Counted from the first letter of the stretch, positions 53,801-63,179 are shown. The stretch: DNA of 64,000 nt from CBDATB01 sp965199745 (GCA_965199745.1 CBDATB010000007.1:1-64000), one strand, 5' to 3'. Numbers and translations: made by a program. The notes: a model not told the origin generated them from the letters alone.

Positions 53801-54130
53801 ATCTGGTCAGTACAAGTTGATGAATTGCCCGAAACAGATCCTCCGCTGAGCTTTGAAGAAGATATTATCAATAAGCGATTCTCCATGTCTGTGTATCCCA
53901 ATCCAGTAAGTAGCCAAACAAATATCAAATACTATCTGCCTACTGCAGATCATGTAACCTTAAGTATTTATAATATAGATGGCAGATTAGTATACCAAGA
54001 TGATTTGGGTGTTGGACAAGCTGGAGAACATACAGTTCAGTGGAATGTAAATAATAGAGAAGAAGGAATATATATTATCAGATTAGACGGACGTAACAAA
54101 AGTAAATCTCTGCGGGTATTGGTCAGATAG
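50843..54130 (+). CDS. Large secreted beta-propeller (sortilin/BNR-like repeat) protein with T9SS type A sorting domain
   Basis: A 1095-residue exported protein. An N-terminal membrane/signal segment (IMAFAAILCLCISWGIV) is followed by sortilin/VPS10 or BNR-type repeats with Asp-box-like SxDxGxTW motifs (KTTDAGQSWTNKT, SVDAGQTWS, SIDRGETWTQL, STDNGQTWALQN), which would form one or two beta-propellers; a jelly-roll-like insert lies around residues 430-590. The last 75 residues are a type A sorting domain (SVYPNPVSSQTNIKY, then YNIDGRLVYQ and GIYIIRLDG), directing type IX secretion. Substrate unknown; an extracellular binding or hydrolytic role is possible. Confidence 0.88.
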   Translation: MQKTSSIMAFAAILCLCISWGIVQNYREEQAANQIQNKKAYTPGELRKQEIAKKRVRKQQGYAKMDQPNEFAKYHGSIRTREGRSAPEYTANYKLRTLALARKHAQQFHANAKTQQLNWIERGPGNVPGRTRGVLVDPADTDANTWLVGSVSGGIWKTTDAGQSWTNKTPDLPNLSTSTLATSAAAPNIIYAGTGEGFFNTDAVAGDGIFKSIDRGETWTQLSNTVHNTYFGYVNRIVVDPNNPDIVIACTQSSEGADENGNSSFIARSVDGGNTWAEIYASKHRIQHIVVKPENFNIQYATVNSQGILKSVDAGQTWSMSSAGLTSRGRIELAISPVNPSYVYASAQGTLSGNRSDLFLSTDEGANWRLVRGENSSTNVDWLAGQGWYNNTIIAHPYDENIVYVGGVNLWKITVDTTQDFSNTYSFGQVTGVDLPSDLFFLVEFVTGSGNRTVSLGEAALGNFSTIEIRAGSGRSQRAHRFTVNGQGSGVAIGDYQYADYVDVPFEVWDTDNNRQLMISFRDQQEDGGYELSQQGREYISISTLDYNPSTPNENIAKNGGLQHEMMYFVWPRLNQGQTWDSNNLPSLFLRINWLGEKNLPGRGGITENMTDAYQEFSKKNSGFISQQHPDHHNLVAIKVNQAAETFKILNANDGGIFISNTSTNPGFNDGDWQPTANGYNTTQFYGADKKPGANEYIGGAQDNGTWRSPTSQIAGSNSDYVFSISGDGFEVLWHSRDANKIIGSKQNNGFFRTLNGGITWQSAVNGLQNDGPFISRLANARANPDLIFAIGRSGVYRSEDFGGRWTLAAIPSRWNASDIEVSEANTNIVWGGGGMSQTLNLFVSTDAGLTFNATKNFTNDFGNISAIGTHPTQANTAYALFSFANSPKVLRTTDLGQSWEDISGFSTNTYDSGTSSNGFPDVAVYSLLVMPHDTNMIWVGSEIGIIESTDNGQTWALQNSNLPSVSVWELKIQDQEVIAATHGRGIWSVQVDELPETDPPLSFEEDIINKRFSMSVYPNPVSSQTNIKYYLPTADHVTLSIYNIDGRLVYQDDLGVGQAGEHTVQWNVNNREEGIYIIRLDGRNKSKSLRVLVR

Positions 54131-54145
54131 AAGAAAAATTTTAGC

Positions 54146-54190
54146 GAAAAAAACCCGCAAAATTTTTTAAAGTTTTGCGGGTTTTTTTTA
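54146..54190. terminator. Bidirectional intrinsic terminator
   Basis: AACCCGCAAAA (ending 54162) and TTTTGCGGGTT (starting 54173) form an 11-bp stem flanked by A and T tracts on both sides. It sits between the stop of the T9SS cargo gene and the stop of der, and would stop transcription in both directions. Confidence 0.85.
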
Positions 54191-54201
54191 ATCATCGATG
54201 A

Positions 54202-55506
54202 TTACTTCTCACGAAATACCAACTTGATAGGCACTCCCTCAAAGTCAAAATGCTGCCGAATTCTGTTTTCCAAAAAACGCATATACGGCTGTTTGATATA
54301 CTTAGGGTAATTGCAAAAAAAGGCGAATACGGGCGAGTAGGTAGGCAATTGGGTAACATATTTAATTCTAATATATTTGGCTTTATGGGCTGGTGGTGGA
54401 TGTGTGTTGATGTCTTTTAACAGAGTATTATTTAGGACAGAAGTAGCTATTTTAGTGGTTTTTCGTTTATATATATCTATGGCTAGTTGGATGGCTTTAA
54501 AAATTCGTTGTTTTTGATGCACAGAAGTAAAAACAATAGGTATAAAAGCGTTGGAGCCTAGCTTTTCCTTTATTTGTCGTTCTGTTTGGTAAGCCGTTTG
54601 GTTCCCCTTATTAATTAAATCCCACTTATTCACCATTACCATTATTCCCTTCTTGTTTTCCAATACTATCCTAATAATGTTCAGGTCTTGTGCCTCCATT
54701 CCTAAAGTAGCATCTGTGAGTATGATACAAACATCAGAACGCTCAATAGCTTTTCTGGCTCGCAAAACCGAGTAAAATTCTATATCTTCTTTTACCTTGA
54801 TTTTCCTTCGGATTCCTGCCGTATCGGTCAACATGAAGTTTTTCCCAAAGGCTTTATAATGGGTGTCTATCGAATCACGGGTAGTCCCTGCAAGGTCGGT
54901 TACAATATTTCTGTCAGTATTCAGCAACACATTGATAAAAGAAGATTTTCCTACGTTCGGTCTGCCAATAATGGCAATATGGGGTATCTGAGTAATTTTT
55001 TTTTCAGGTACTTTAAAATGTGTAATGACAGCATCTAACAAATCTCCTGTACCGTGTCCATTGATAGCAGATACGGCATAAATGTCGGCCGGCAAGCCTA
55101 AGGCATAAAAACTACCAAACATCTGCTGACGTTGTGTATTATCTGCTTTGTTTGCAACAACGTATAGTGGTTTTTGGAAACATCTTAATATATTGGCAAA
55201 ATCTTTATCTAAATCAGTAATACCTTCATAAACATCCACAACAAACAAGATGACATCAGCTTCCTCAATGGCTAAATGAACTTGCTTGCGAATAGCCGAT
55301 TCAAAAATATCCTCTCCATCCTTTACGTAGCCCCCCGTGTCGATAACGGTAAAGGTTTTATCCGTCCATTCAGCTTTGCCATAGTGCCTGTCACGCGTGA
55401 TACCACTTTGCTGCGCCGTAATTGCTTGCCGCGTTTCGGTGAGTCTATTAAACAGCGTAGACTTACCCACATTGGGTCTTCCTACAATAGCGACCATATT
55501 CGACAT
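54202..55506 (-). CDS. der: Ribosome assembly GTPase Der (EngA)
   Basis: A 434-residue GTPase with two tandem G domains and a C-terminal KH-like domain. G1 motifs GRPNVGKST and GRPNVGKSS, G3 DTGG and DTAG, and G4 NKAD and NKWD are all in place. Der is needed for 50S subunit maturation. The start ATG at 55506 gives MSNMVAIVGRPN, the usual N terminus. gatC is encoded 44 bp upstream on the same strand. Confidence 0.96.
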   Translation of the reverse strand: MSNMVAIVGRPNVGKSTLFNRLTETRQAITAQQSGITRDRHYGKAEWTDKTFTVIDTGGYVKDGEDIFESAIRKQVHLAIEEADVILFVVDVYEGITDLDKDFANILRCFQKPLYVVANKADNTQRQQMFGSFYALGLPADIYAVSAINGHGTGDLLDAVITHFKVPEKKITQIPHIAIIGRPNVGKSSFINVLLNTDRNIVTDLAGTTRDSIDTHYKAFGKNFMLTDTAGIRRKIKVKEDIEFYSVLRARKAIERSDVCIILTDATLGMEAQDLNIIRIVLENKKGIMVMVNKWDLINKGNQTAYQTERQIKEKLGSNAFIPIVFTSVHQKQRIFKAIQLAIDIYKRKTTKIATSVLNNTLLKDINTHPPPAHKAKYIRIKYVTQLPTYSPVFAFFCNYPKYIKQPYMRFLENRIRQHFDFEGVPIKLVFREK

Positions 55507-55550
55507 AATACTAGTTAAATTTAGCAGTAAGAGTTACTCAGTGACTACAC

Positions 55551-55838
55551 CTATTCTAATACTTTAGGCACTCGAAAATAATTAGAGTCTTTTGCTGGAG
55601 CGTTGAATAAGCCTTTGTCGTGTGGTAACATATTACTCACTACATCTTCTCTAAGGATGTTTTCTTCTTCACTCATTTGTATCAACGGCACTATATGGCT
55701 AGTGTCGAGTTGGTTGAGTTTATCCATCCAATCAGTAATTTCGCTCATGCTTTTTTGCATTTCCTCCACATCTTGCTCATTTAAGTAGAGCCTAGCTAAA
55801 TGGGCTGTTTTTTGTACAATTTTTTTGTCTATTTTCAT
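55551..55838 (-). CDS. gatC: Asp-tRNA(Asn)/Glu-tRNA(Gln) amidotransferase subunit C
   Basis: A 95-residue GatC. The first helix MKIDKKIVQKTAHLARLYL and the segment ITDWMDKLNQLDTSHI are typical; the C terminus FRVPKVLE is the family end. It supports GatA/GatB in converting misacylated tRNA to Gln- or Asn-tRNA. The frame is open to 55868, but the ATG at 55838 is the conventional start. gatA and gatB are not adjacent. Upstream of der on the same strand. Confidence 0.93.
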   Translation of the reverse strand: MKIDKKIVQKTAHLARLYLNEQDVEEMQKSMSEITDWMDKLNQLDTSHIVPLIQMSEEENILREDVVSNMLPHDKGLFNAPAKDSNYFRVPKVLE

Positions 55839-55868
55839 CGACTTTGTATACCTACATATTTTCTGCAA

Positions 55869-56112
55869 AAGTAAAAAAATTTAACAAACATGCTCTAAGA
55901 AGCTGTCTAAAAACTTGAATAAGGGTAAAAAGTACTCAGATTGAGTATACTGTAATATTTATGGTGTATTTGATTAATAGACACTGAACAAATAAATTGC
56001 TTTGCCTAAAAAAATACAGTGATATTTTTTTAACTAAAATTAACATTTAATTATAAATAATTAATAGTCAGCAAGTTATTTGTTAAAAAAGTAATTTTTT
56101 TTAACACGGTTG
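55869..56112. promoter_or_regulatory. Divergent upstream region of gatC and the TonB receptor operon
   Basis: AT-rich, no gene seen. Contains a short inverted repeat TACTCA-GAT-TGAGTA near 55936-55950, which could be an operator half. No good -7 box is evident. Confidence 0.3.
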
Positions 56113-56149
56113 TGTATTCTACATGCAATTTATTTGCATGTAGAATACA
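56113..56149. promoter_or_regulatory. Perfect 16-bp inverted repeat upstream of the TonB receptor gene
   Basis: The left arm TGTATTCTACATGCAA and right arm TTGCATGTAGAATACA are exact reverse complements separated by TTTAT. It ends 47 bp before the receptor ATG. It may be a regulator operator or a stable hairpin in the mRNA leader controlling expression. It lacks a T tract, so a terminator is less likely. Confidence 0.6.
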
Positions 56150-56196
56150 AATACCAATATATTTGCGTCAGTTTTTACTCTAAACAAGTAGACAAG

Positions 56197-58707
56197 ATGA
56201 AATGTACTATACTTCTACTTATTTTACTAAGTATGTTCTCCTATACAGTTCATGCTCAAGATAGAATACAAGGGCAAATATTAGGTGAAGATGGCAAGCC
56301 CATTCCTGGTGCTTACATCAAATTAACGTGTTCTTCAAATGATAAAGAAACAGTAAGTAAGTCAAATGGTGAATTCTTGATAGAAAATATTGCCAGTACT
56401 ACTACAAGTGAGATATGCAAGTTGCAGGTCAACGCTTTTGGGTTTGAAACCTATGAGAAAGAAATTTCGAGGCAAAATATGAAGGAATTACTTGAAATCA
56501 GGCTTAAAGTACCTACTGTTAATTTACAAGAAGTGGAAGTATTGGGCAGAGTACCTAAGAATTATAAAAGTGAATACAGCTTTTCGTCGACCAAAATTGC
56601 AACCAAAAATATAGATTTGCCTCAAGCCATAAGCTCTGTAACTAAGGAATTAATTACTGATAGACAAGCATTTCAGCTTGCAGATGTAGTAAAAGTAGTG
56701 AGTGGCGTAACTCCCTCAAGTTTTTATAATCAATACGCTATAAGAGGTATTAGTCAAAATGAAAGTGGGCAAATTATAAATGGTATGCGTACTCGTCAGT
56801 TTTATTTTTTACAACCATTAACGTCTAATATCGAACGAGTTGAAGTAATTAAAGGTCCTTCCAGTGTAACATTTTCAAGTGTAGACCCGGGAGGAAGTAT
56901 CAATATGGTAACAAAAAAACCATTAAAAGAAAAAAGGTCTCAAGTCAGTTTAGGTGCAGGTAGTTTTAATACTATCAGAGGATCTGTTGATTTGACATGA
57001 CCACTCGATGATAACAAGAAATTGCTTTATAGATTCAACGGTGCATATCAGGAAGCAGGCTCATATCGCGACTTGATAGAAAATCGCTCTATATTAATTT
57101 CACCTTCTTTTAGTTATATACCAAACGAAAAAACAGTCATTAATACAGAATTGATTTACAGTGATATGATAGGTTACCTGGACAGAGGACAACCGATTTT
57201 TGGAGCAGTCGCTGGTGTTACTAATCTTAATAGTACACCAATTAGCTTGAATCTGGGAGCACCTAATGATTTTTATCATTCGAAAGAGTTTACTATCATG
57301 ACAAGTCTGTCACATAAATTTACAGAAAAAAGTATTTTCAACCTTAGATACATGAAACAAACATGGCAGGAAAATCTACAAGAACATAGAACAACTAATG
57401 CTTTTGCTACTGATATTGACGGTAATGAAGTAGCAAGTTTAGTCCAGATGCGTTTTGTACAAAGACAACAATTCTGGGATACAAATAATTTAAATACTTA
57501 CTTTGACTTCGTATTTGACTTAGGGGCAACTAGGCATAAGCTTTTAATAGGGTACGATTTACAATGGTGGCATAAGGTAAAAGGTGCAGGTCAGAACTCG
57601 GCACGTGGCTTTTTACTCAATGATGGCAGCGCGACAAAGGGATTTGACCCAGCTAATGCAGGGGATTACCAGACTATTGAGATAGACGGTGTCACACTTC
57701 CCAGACCTAACGTAAGTTACTTCAATCTGAGCAGCCCAGATAACTCACTGGCAAATATTAATGATTATGTCATTAACTCTCGCTTCCAGATTCCTTCAGT
57801 ATTGACCACTACTAATGCCATATATATTCAAGAACAACTCAGCTTAGGAAACTTTAAGTTGTTACTAAGTTTGAGACAAGAATGGTTTGAAGATATTACT
57901 AACTATAAAGGATCTGATGAAGCCTCTTTTAAGAATAGTAGACTCATTCCAAGAATCGGACTGACTTATAGCTTAAACAAGAATATTAATTTTTACGCTA
58001 CCTATTTAGAGGGTTTTCAACCACAATCAAATACTACAGATTTGATGCCCAGTACTGCTAATTTTTTCTGGGCAAGTAATTCTGCTGCACGATTTGATCC
58101 TCTAACTAGTGACTTAATAGAGGTTGGTACTAAAATGGAACTATTGAATAAGCAACTACTAGTAAATGCTGCTGTTTATCAAATTAATCAACAAAACATC
58201 TTAATAAGTGCAAACGATCCGAATGAACCTGATTTGCTCACACAAAGGGGTTCAGATAGAAGTAGAGGATTTGAATTAGACGTAACAGGATATATTAATC
58301 AAAACTGGCAGATATATGCTTCATACGCTTTTATTGATGCTGAAATTACTAATGATGCTGATGAGTCTCTTATTGGTCAGAGAAAAGAAAACACACCTCA
58401 ACACAGTGGTAATATTTGGACGAGATATAATTTCAATAGAACATCAAAATTAAACGGTTTAGGGCTAGGTTTTGGAACAACAATCCAAGGAAGTAGGGTT
58501 CCGTGGTTCACTAGAGATTTTGAAGTACCAGCTTTTACAACTTTTGATCTTGCATTGTATTACTCTCCAACAAGGTCTAATATACAAATTGCATTGAATG
58601 TAAATAATATATCGGACGAAATTTATTGGATAGGAGCTCAAAATTATACTCGTTTATTTCCTGGTACACCGAGAAACTACGTAGCTTCGGTAACATATAA
58701 TTTTTAA
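56197..58707 (+). pseudogene. TonB-dependent siderophore-type receptor, interrupted by one in-frame TGA
   Basis: About 835 codons. ATG at 56197 starts a signal peptide (LLLILLSMFSYTVHAQ), then a CarboxypepD_reg-like domain (IQGQILGEDGKPIPGAYIKL), a plug domain (VVKVVSGVTPSS, RGISQNESGQIINGMRTR, ERVEVIKGPSSVTFSSVDPG) and a barrel ending NYVASVTYNF. Codon 56998-57000 is TGA, between VDLT and PLDDNKK; family members usually have Gly here, so a GGA to TGA change is the simplest explanation. Both parts are otherwise intact and in the same frame. It is either a recent pseudogene or read through. Plug and barrel type suggest ferric siderophore uptake. Confidence 0.85.
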
Positions 58708-58745
58708 ACCTTAAGTATTTATATACTTATCAGCTTTTATTAAGT

Positions 58746-60179
58746 GTGAAACTCATTATATTAATTGCAAAGAAAACTTGGGGGGAAATAATAGATAGAA
58801 AGGCATCAAAGTGGATGATAGTCTTTTTGAATACTGTATTACTCATAGTAACATATATGGGTAATAGTAATGTAGTGAAGCACAACGACAGAGCTAAAGA
58901 ATTAAAAAAGGAAGTAAGAAGAAACTGGGAAAATAACCCAGATAAACACCCTCATCGCATGGCTCACTATGGCTATGTGGTTTTTAGAACTAAATATCCA
59001 TTGAGCTTCTTTGATACTGGGTTGGATACTTATGTTGGTAACTCAATATTTCTTGAAGCTCATAAACAAAATACTGTTAATTTCTCTGAAGCAAGTTTTA
59101 CAGATAATTTACTAAGGTTTGGAGATATATCGGCAAGTATGATATTTCAGCTGTTGATACCACTACTTATTTTCGTTTGTGGATACGGTATAGTTGCAAG
59201 AGAAAGAGAGAGTGAAACACTGAAATTATTGATTATTCAAGGTGCTAGTTGGCAAAAGATATTATTAGGTAAATCAACAGGTCTTTTTCTTTTAAGCTTG
59301 ACTGTTATATTACCCATAATGGTGTTAAACATATTTCTACTTGTCTTCAACGATACTTCTCTAATTACACCAGAGACCTACCTTAGGTATGGTCTAATAG
59401 TAGTATTTTACTTCATCTACTTCTCAACACTTTCTCTGTTTACAGTATTAACATCAACCATAACTCGCTCTTCAAAGTTATCTCTTAGCTTACTGTTGGG
59501 TTATTGGCTGTGCTTCATTATTGCATTTCCTAAAATCTCTCAAGTTATAGGACAGTCTATTTTTCCTTCATCTTCAAAAGTCGAATTTGATATAGCAGTA
59601 GAAAATGAAACCTTGAAACACGGTGATAGCCATAACCCAGATGATTCATACTTTAAAAACATCAAAGATTCATTACTGCTGGTACATCGTGTGAGTTCCG
59701 TACAAGAACTTCCCTTCAACTATAGTGGATTTATAATGAAAGAGGGAGAAAAGTTAAATTCTAAGATTTATAACAGACATAAGTCTGAGTTAGTACAGAC
59801 TTACCTCCAACAGTATAATTTTGTCAAATGGATGTCTTTAATTAATCCATATATAGCCATAAATAGTATTTCAATGGCTTTATCTGGCACTGACTACCAA
59901 GAATACGATAACTTTCAAAGCCAGGCAGAGAACTACAGATACTTTCTAGCCCAAACATTAAATGACTTACACATAAAATATGTTGCTAATGATATCAAAT
60001 CATCGGCTGATAAAAGAGCGGCCTTAAGTAAAAAGTACTGGCAAGAAATCAAGGATTTTAATTATAAATTTATAGATACTAGGATAATTCTCAAACAAGA
60101 AGTAGCTTCAGTTTCAGCACTATTTATGTGGTTTATAGGGCTAGCTTTTCTAACAACCAGATTCACTAAATATTACTGA
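58746..60179 (+). CDS. ABC-2 type transporter permease (DUF3526-like)
   Basis: A 477-residue membrane protein starting at GTG 58746. An N-terminal membrane helix is followed by a large periplasmic loop, four clustered helices (about 135-260; GYGIVARERESETLKLLIIQGASW is the cytoplasmic motif between them, typical of ABC-2 permeases), a second loop and a C-terminal helix. DUF3526-type permeases come in pairs, as here with the next gene, plus an ATPase. It lies 38 bp after the TonB receptor and is probably co-transcribed with it. Confidence 0.8.
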   Translation: MKLIILIAKKTWGEIIDRKASKWMIVFLNTVLLIVTYMGNSNVVKHNDRAKELKKEVRRNWENNPDKHPHRMAHYGYVVFRTKYPLSFFDTGLDTYVGNSIFLEAHKQNTVNFSEASFTDNLLRFGDISASMIFQLLIPLLIFVCGYGIVARERESETLKLLIIQGASWQKILLGKSTGLFLLSLTVILPIMVLNIFLLVFNDTSLITPETYLRYGLIVVFYFIYFSTLSLFTVLTSTITRSSKLSLSLLLGYWLCFIIAFPKISQVIGQSIFPSSSKVEFDIAVENETLKHGDSHNPDDSYFKNIKDSLLLVHRVSSVQELPFNYSGFIMKEGEKLNSKIYNRHKSELVQTYLQQYNFVKWMSLINPYIAINSISMALSGTDYQEYDNFQSQAENYRYFLAQTLNDLHIKYVANDIKSSADKRAALSKKYWQEIKDFNYKFIDTRIILKQEVASVSALFMWFIGLAFLTTRFTKYY

Positions 60180-60193
60180 GTATTACAAATAAG

Positions 60194-61555
60194 ATGAAAA
60201 TAATTTTACTTAAAAGTTTTCTCCGTTCTAAAGCTTCCCTATCAGGTTTATGTATACTTCTTTTGTTGGGTATTATCAGTCTTAATATTGGTAAAAACTT
60301 TTTAAAAAAGCATACCAAATTGGTAAATCATACTGCCGTTTACCAAGAAAATAAAATCAAAAAACATATAAAAAACGCATCCGATGACTTGGGCTTACTA
60401 CTTTATTATGCGCAATTTGGTTTGGTAAACCAAATGCCTCATTTGGCTGGTTTATCAATAGGAGTCAGAGATATTAATCCCACCACTCAGAGCGTCAGTA
60501 TTCGCAATCTGGAAGAACAAAAATATGCGAGCGAACTGATTAATCCCTATTATCAGCTACTGGGAAAAATGGATCTAAGTTTTGTTTTTATCTACTTCTT
60601 CCCTCTAATTATTATCACCCTCTGTTTCAGTATTATATCTGAAGAAAAAGAAAGTGGAAGATGGAAAATGATAGTCATGCAATCAAGCAATTTTTTAAAA
60701 GTTATCAGATTTAAGTTTCTTATTCATTATGTATTTATTTTGATTATCACACTAATGCTACTATTGATAGGTGGTTTATATTTGAGTATCCCACTAAGTC
60801 TGGCATTTGGAATCCACAGTATTTTATCTGTTTTCTATATTACCTTTTGGTTTGCTTTATGCTGGCTTGTTATTAGTTTTAATAAAGGATCAAACACAAA
60901 CTTGCTTAGCTTATTATTTTTATGGGTGACACTCTGTTTAATTGCACCAGCGATCATTAAATCAGTAACAATTATATTATTTCCTCTTCACGAAACCTAT
61001 GATACAATGATAGAAAGTAGGGAAGGTTATCATAAGAAGTGAGATTTAGAAAAAAAACCTACTGTTAAAAGGTTCCATGAAGAGTATCCCCAATTTTCTC
61101 ATTATCAACATCCTGAAGGTAAAAACTTCAGTTGGCTGTGGTATTATGCTATGCAATACATGGGCGATGTTGAGTCTAGAGATAGTGCTGAAAAATTAAT
61201 AAAAAAACTAAACCAAAGAACTAGCTTCGTAAAGCTAGCAGGATTATTTATCCCTCCCATACATACGCAGCTAGGTTTCAATAATTTAGCAAAATCTGAT
61301 GCAAAAAATTATACTAACTACTTAATTGAATTAGAAAAATTTCACGAAAGAAAAAGAATACATTTTTATCCTAAAATTTTTACTACAAATAGTATAGATA
61401 TTAATGATTGGAAGGATTTATCCTTAAAATTTTTCAATGAGCAGCGAAAGATTAGCGTTGTTAGGCTAATTTTGCCTTTGATTACAGCGATATTAATTCT
61501 GAATATTTGGTCAATAATTAATTTTAGAAAACTTTTAAAAATAAATACTCCATAA
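60194..61555 (+). pseudogene. Second ABC-2 type permease, interrupted by one in-frame TGA
   Basis: About 453 codons in one frame: an N-terminal helix, a loop, helices around residues 130-270 with the motif SIISEEKESGRWKMIVMQS, a periplasmic loop and a final helix (LILPLITAILILNIWSI). The codon at 61040-61042 is TGA, between GYHKK and DLEKKP; the frame continues open to TAA at 61555. It parallels the preceding permease in layout. The truncated product would lack the second loop and last helix. Pseudogene or readthrough product. Confidence 0.8.
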
Positions 61556-61556
61556 A

Positions 61557-62252
61557 ATGCTAGTTGCCACAAATTTATGTAAATACTACGGGGCTGAAAT
61601 AGCTTTAAATAATTTGAATCTGAATATTAAGGCAGGAGAAATCTTTGTCCTTTTAGGACATAATGGCGCAGGTAAAACTACTACCATTGATTGTTTTTTG
61701 GGCTTTACAAAACCTACAAGCGGAGAAGCTGTTATCGATGAATTAAATGTAGAATACAATACTACTGAAATAAGGAAAAAAGTTGCTTACATACCTGATA
61801 ATGTAAGCTTGTACCTTGAGCTTAATGCCATAGAAAATCTATCATTTTTTTGCTCATTGGCAGACCTACATTATGAGAAAGAGGAGCTTGTAAACTTTCT
61901 GAACGAAGTAGGGCTACCATTAAAGTTCCAACAACAGCCCTTGCGCGGTTACTCCAAAGGAATGAAACAAAAAGTTGGTATTGCAATAGCCTTAGCTAAA
62001 AAAGCAAAGGTTTTATTTTTGGATGAACCTACTAGCTTTCTCGATCCTAAATCTTCTAACGAGCTTTGTAATATTATATCAGATTTAAGAAATAAAAAAA
62101 CAACCGTCCTAATGTCATCACACGATTTGTTTAGGTCAAAGAACCTTGCGAGTAGAATAGGAATTATGAAAAACGGTGAATTAGTATCTGTTATTAATCC
62201 GTCGGAAATTAATATAAATGAATTGGAAAAATTATATCTCGAAGTTGTGTAA
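61557..62252 (+). CDS. ABC transporter ATPase (ABC-2 type partner)
   Basis: A 231-residue ATPase with Walker A GHNGAGKTT, Q-loop near AYIPDNVSLY, signature YSKGMKQK and Walker B VLFLDEPTSFLDP. The LRGYSKGMKQKVGIA form of the signature is usual for ABC-2 (NosF-like) ATPases. The ATG lies 1 bp after the permease stop, so it is translationally linked. Intact, unlike the second permease and receptor of the same operon. Confidence 0.92.
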   Translation: MLVATNLCKYYGAEIALNNLNLNIKAGEIFVLLGHNGAGKTTTIDCFLGFTKPTSGEAVIDELNVEYNTTEIRKKVAYIPDNVSLYLELNAIENLSFFCSLADLHYEKEELVNFLNEVGLPLKFQQQPLRGYSKGMKQKVGIAIALAKKAKVLFLDEPTSFLDPKSSNELCNIISDLRNKKTTVLMSSHDLFRSKNLASRIGIMKNGELVSVINPSEININELEKLYLEVV

Positions 62253-62471
62253 AATAAACTATAACTCACTACTCAAGAGAGTTTCCTAAAACCCTATTTC
62301 TACCAAAAAGTAGACTTTTAGCAAGTAAATAAGTTTTTTTCTGCCATTTTTTACAGCATATAACAGTGTTTTATGTATACCTGTGAAACACAAAATTACC
62401 CTCCTTTCAAGATATATTTCATTTGAAAATATACTCCCAAAATGTTACCTGATTATAATTAATTTTTTATT

Positions 62472-62879
62472 TTGAATAAAATAGTACACAAACATATTAT
62501 CTTATTTGATGGTTTTTGTAACCTATGCAACTGGTCGGTTAATTTCATTATCGATAGGGATAAAAAAGGTAAAATTTCTTTTGCTGCTTTACAGTCGGAA
62601 ATAGGTCAGCAGCTTTTAGACAGCTATGGTTTAGCTACTAAAGATTTTGATAGTTTAGTTTTTATAAGTAACAATAAGGTATTTCAAAAGTCGAGTGCTG
62701 CGCTAAGCATTGCGCAAAGGATGGATAGGCCTTGGCCTTTATTACAGATATTCTTCATTATACCCAAGTGTCTCAGAGATAAACTCTATGTATTTGTTGC
62801 CAAAAATAGATATCGTTGGTTTGGCAAAAGACAGTCCTGCCGTGTGCCTACAGCTGCCTTAGCAAGTAGGTTCATATAA
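62472..62879 (+). CDS. DCC family thiol-disulfide oxidoreductase-like protein
   Basis: A 135-residue DUF393 protein. The family motif is DGFCNLCN (D-x-x-C-x-x-C), followed by FIIDRDKKGKISFAALQ. The fold is thioredoxin-like; the role of the family in Bacteroidota is unknown. The start is TTG at 62472, giving NKIVHKHIILFDG directly. No partner gene is evident. Confidence 0.88.
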   Translation: MNKIVHKHIILFDGFCNLCNWSVNFIIDRDKKGKISFAALQSEIGQQLLDSYGLATKDFDSLVFISNNKVFQKSSAALSIAQRMDRPWPLLQIFFIIPKCLRDKLYVFVAKNRYRWFGKRQSCRVPTAALASRFI

Positions 62880-63179
62880 GCCGATTTAATCGGGTGGAAT
62901 GTGTTGATATGGAAATGATTAAATAATTTATCTCAATAAATATGTTTACTGTTGCTGCTATACTAGTTTTGCACGAATATTGAACAGGATAATTCTAAAT
63001 GACGTTTTTACGAGGCTAAAATGGCTGGAATTGCCGATCTTTGATTATTCATACATAAAAACAATGATTATTTTCATCAAATATAATAAAACACACCTCC
63101 GTTAGGAGCAAAACCTTTGATTCGTGTACGTATAGCGTTGTAAAAACGCCACGCTGAGTTATTAAAAAAATGAACAATC
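62880..63179. other. Intergenic region before the M23 peptidase
   Basis: 300 bp. A small hairpin CCGAT-TTA-ATCGG at 62881-62893 immediately follows the DCC gene and may be a weak terminator; no T tract follows. The rest is upstream sequence of the peptidase gene with no clear -7 box and no small gene. Confidence 0.3.

Noticed and set aside
55896..55920. Sequence GAAGCTGTCTAAAAACTT upstream of the TonB operon, resembling an insertion-sequence end
   Set aside because: No matching second inverted repeat, target duplication or transposase fragment found nearby.
56998..57000. In-frame TGA as evidence for a reassigned genetic code or selenocysteine
   Set aside because: Many intact genes here end with TGA, and no selenocysteine hairpin or Cys-type context is visible; mutation is simpler.
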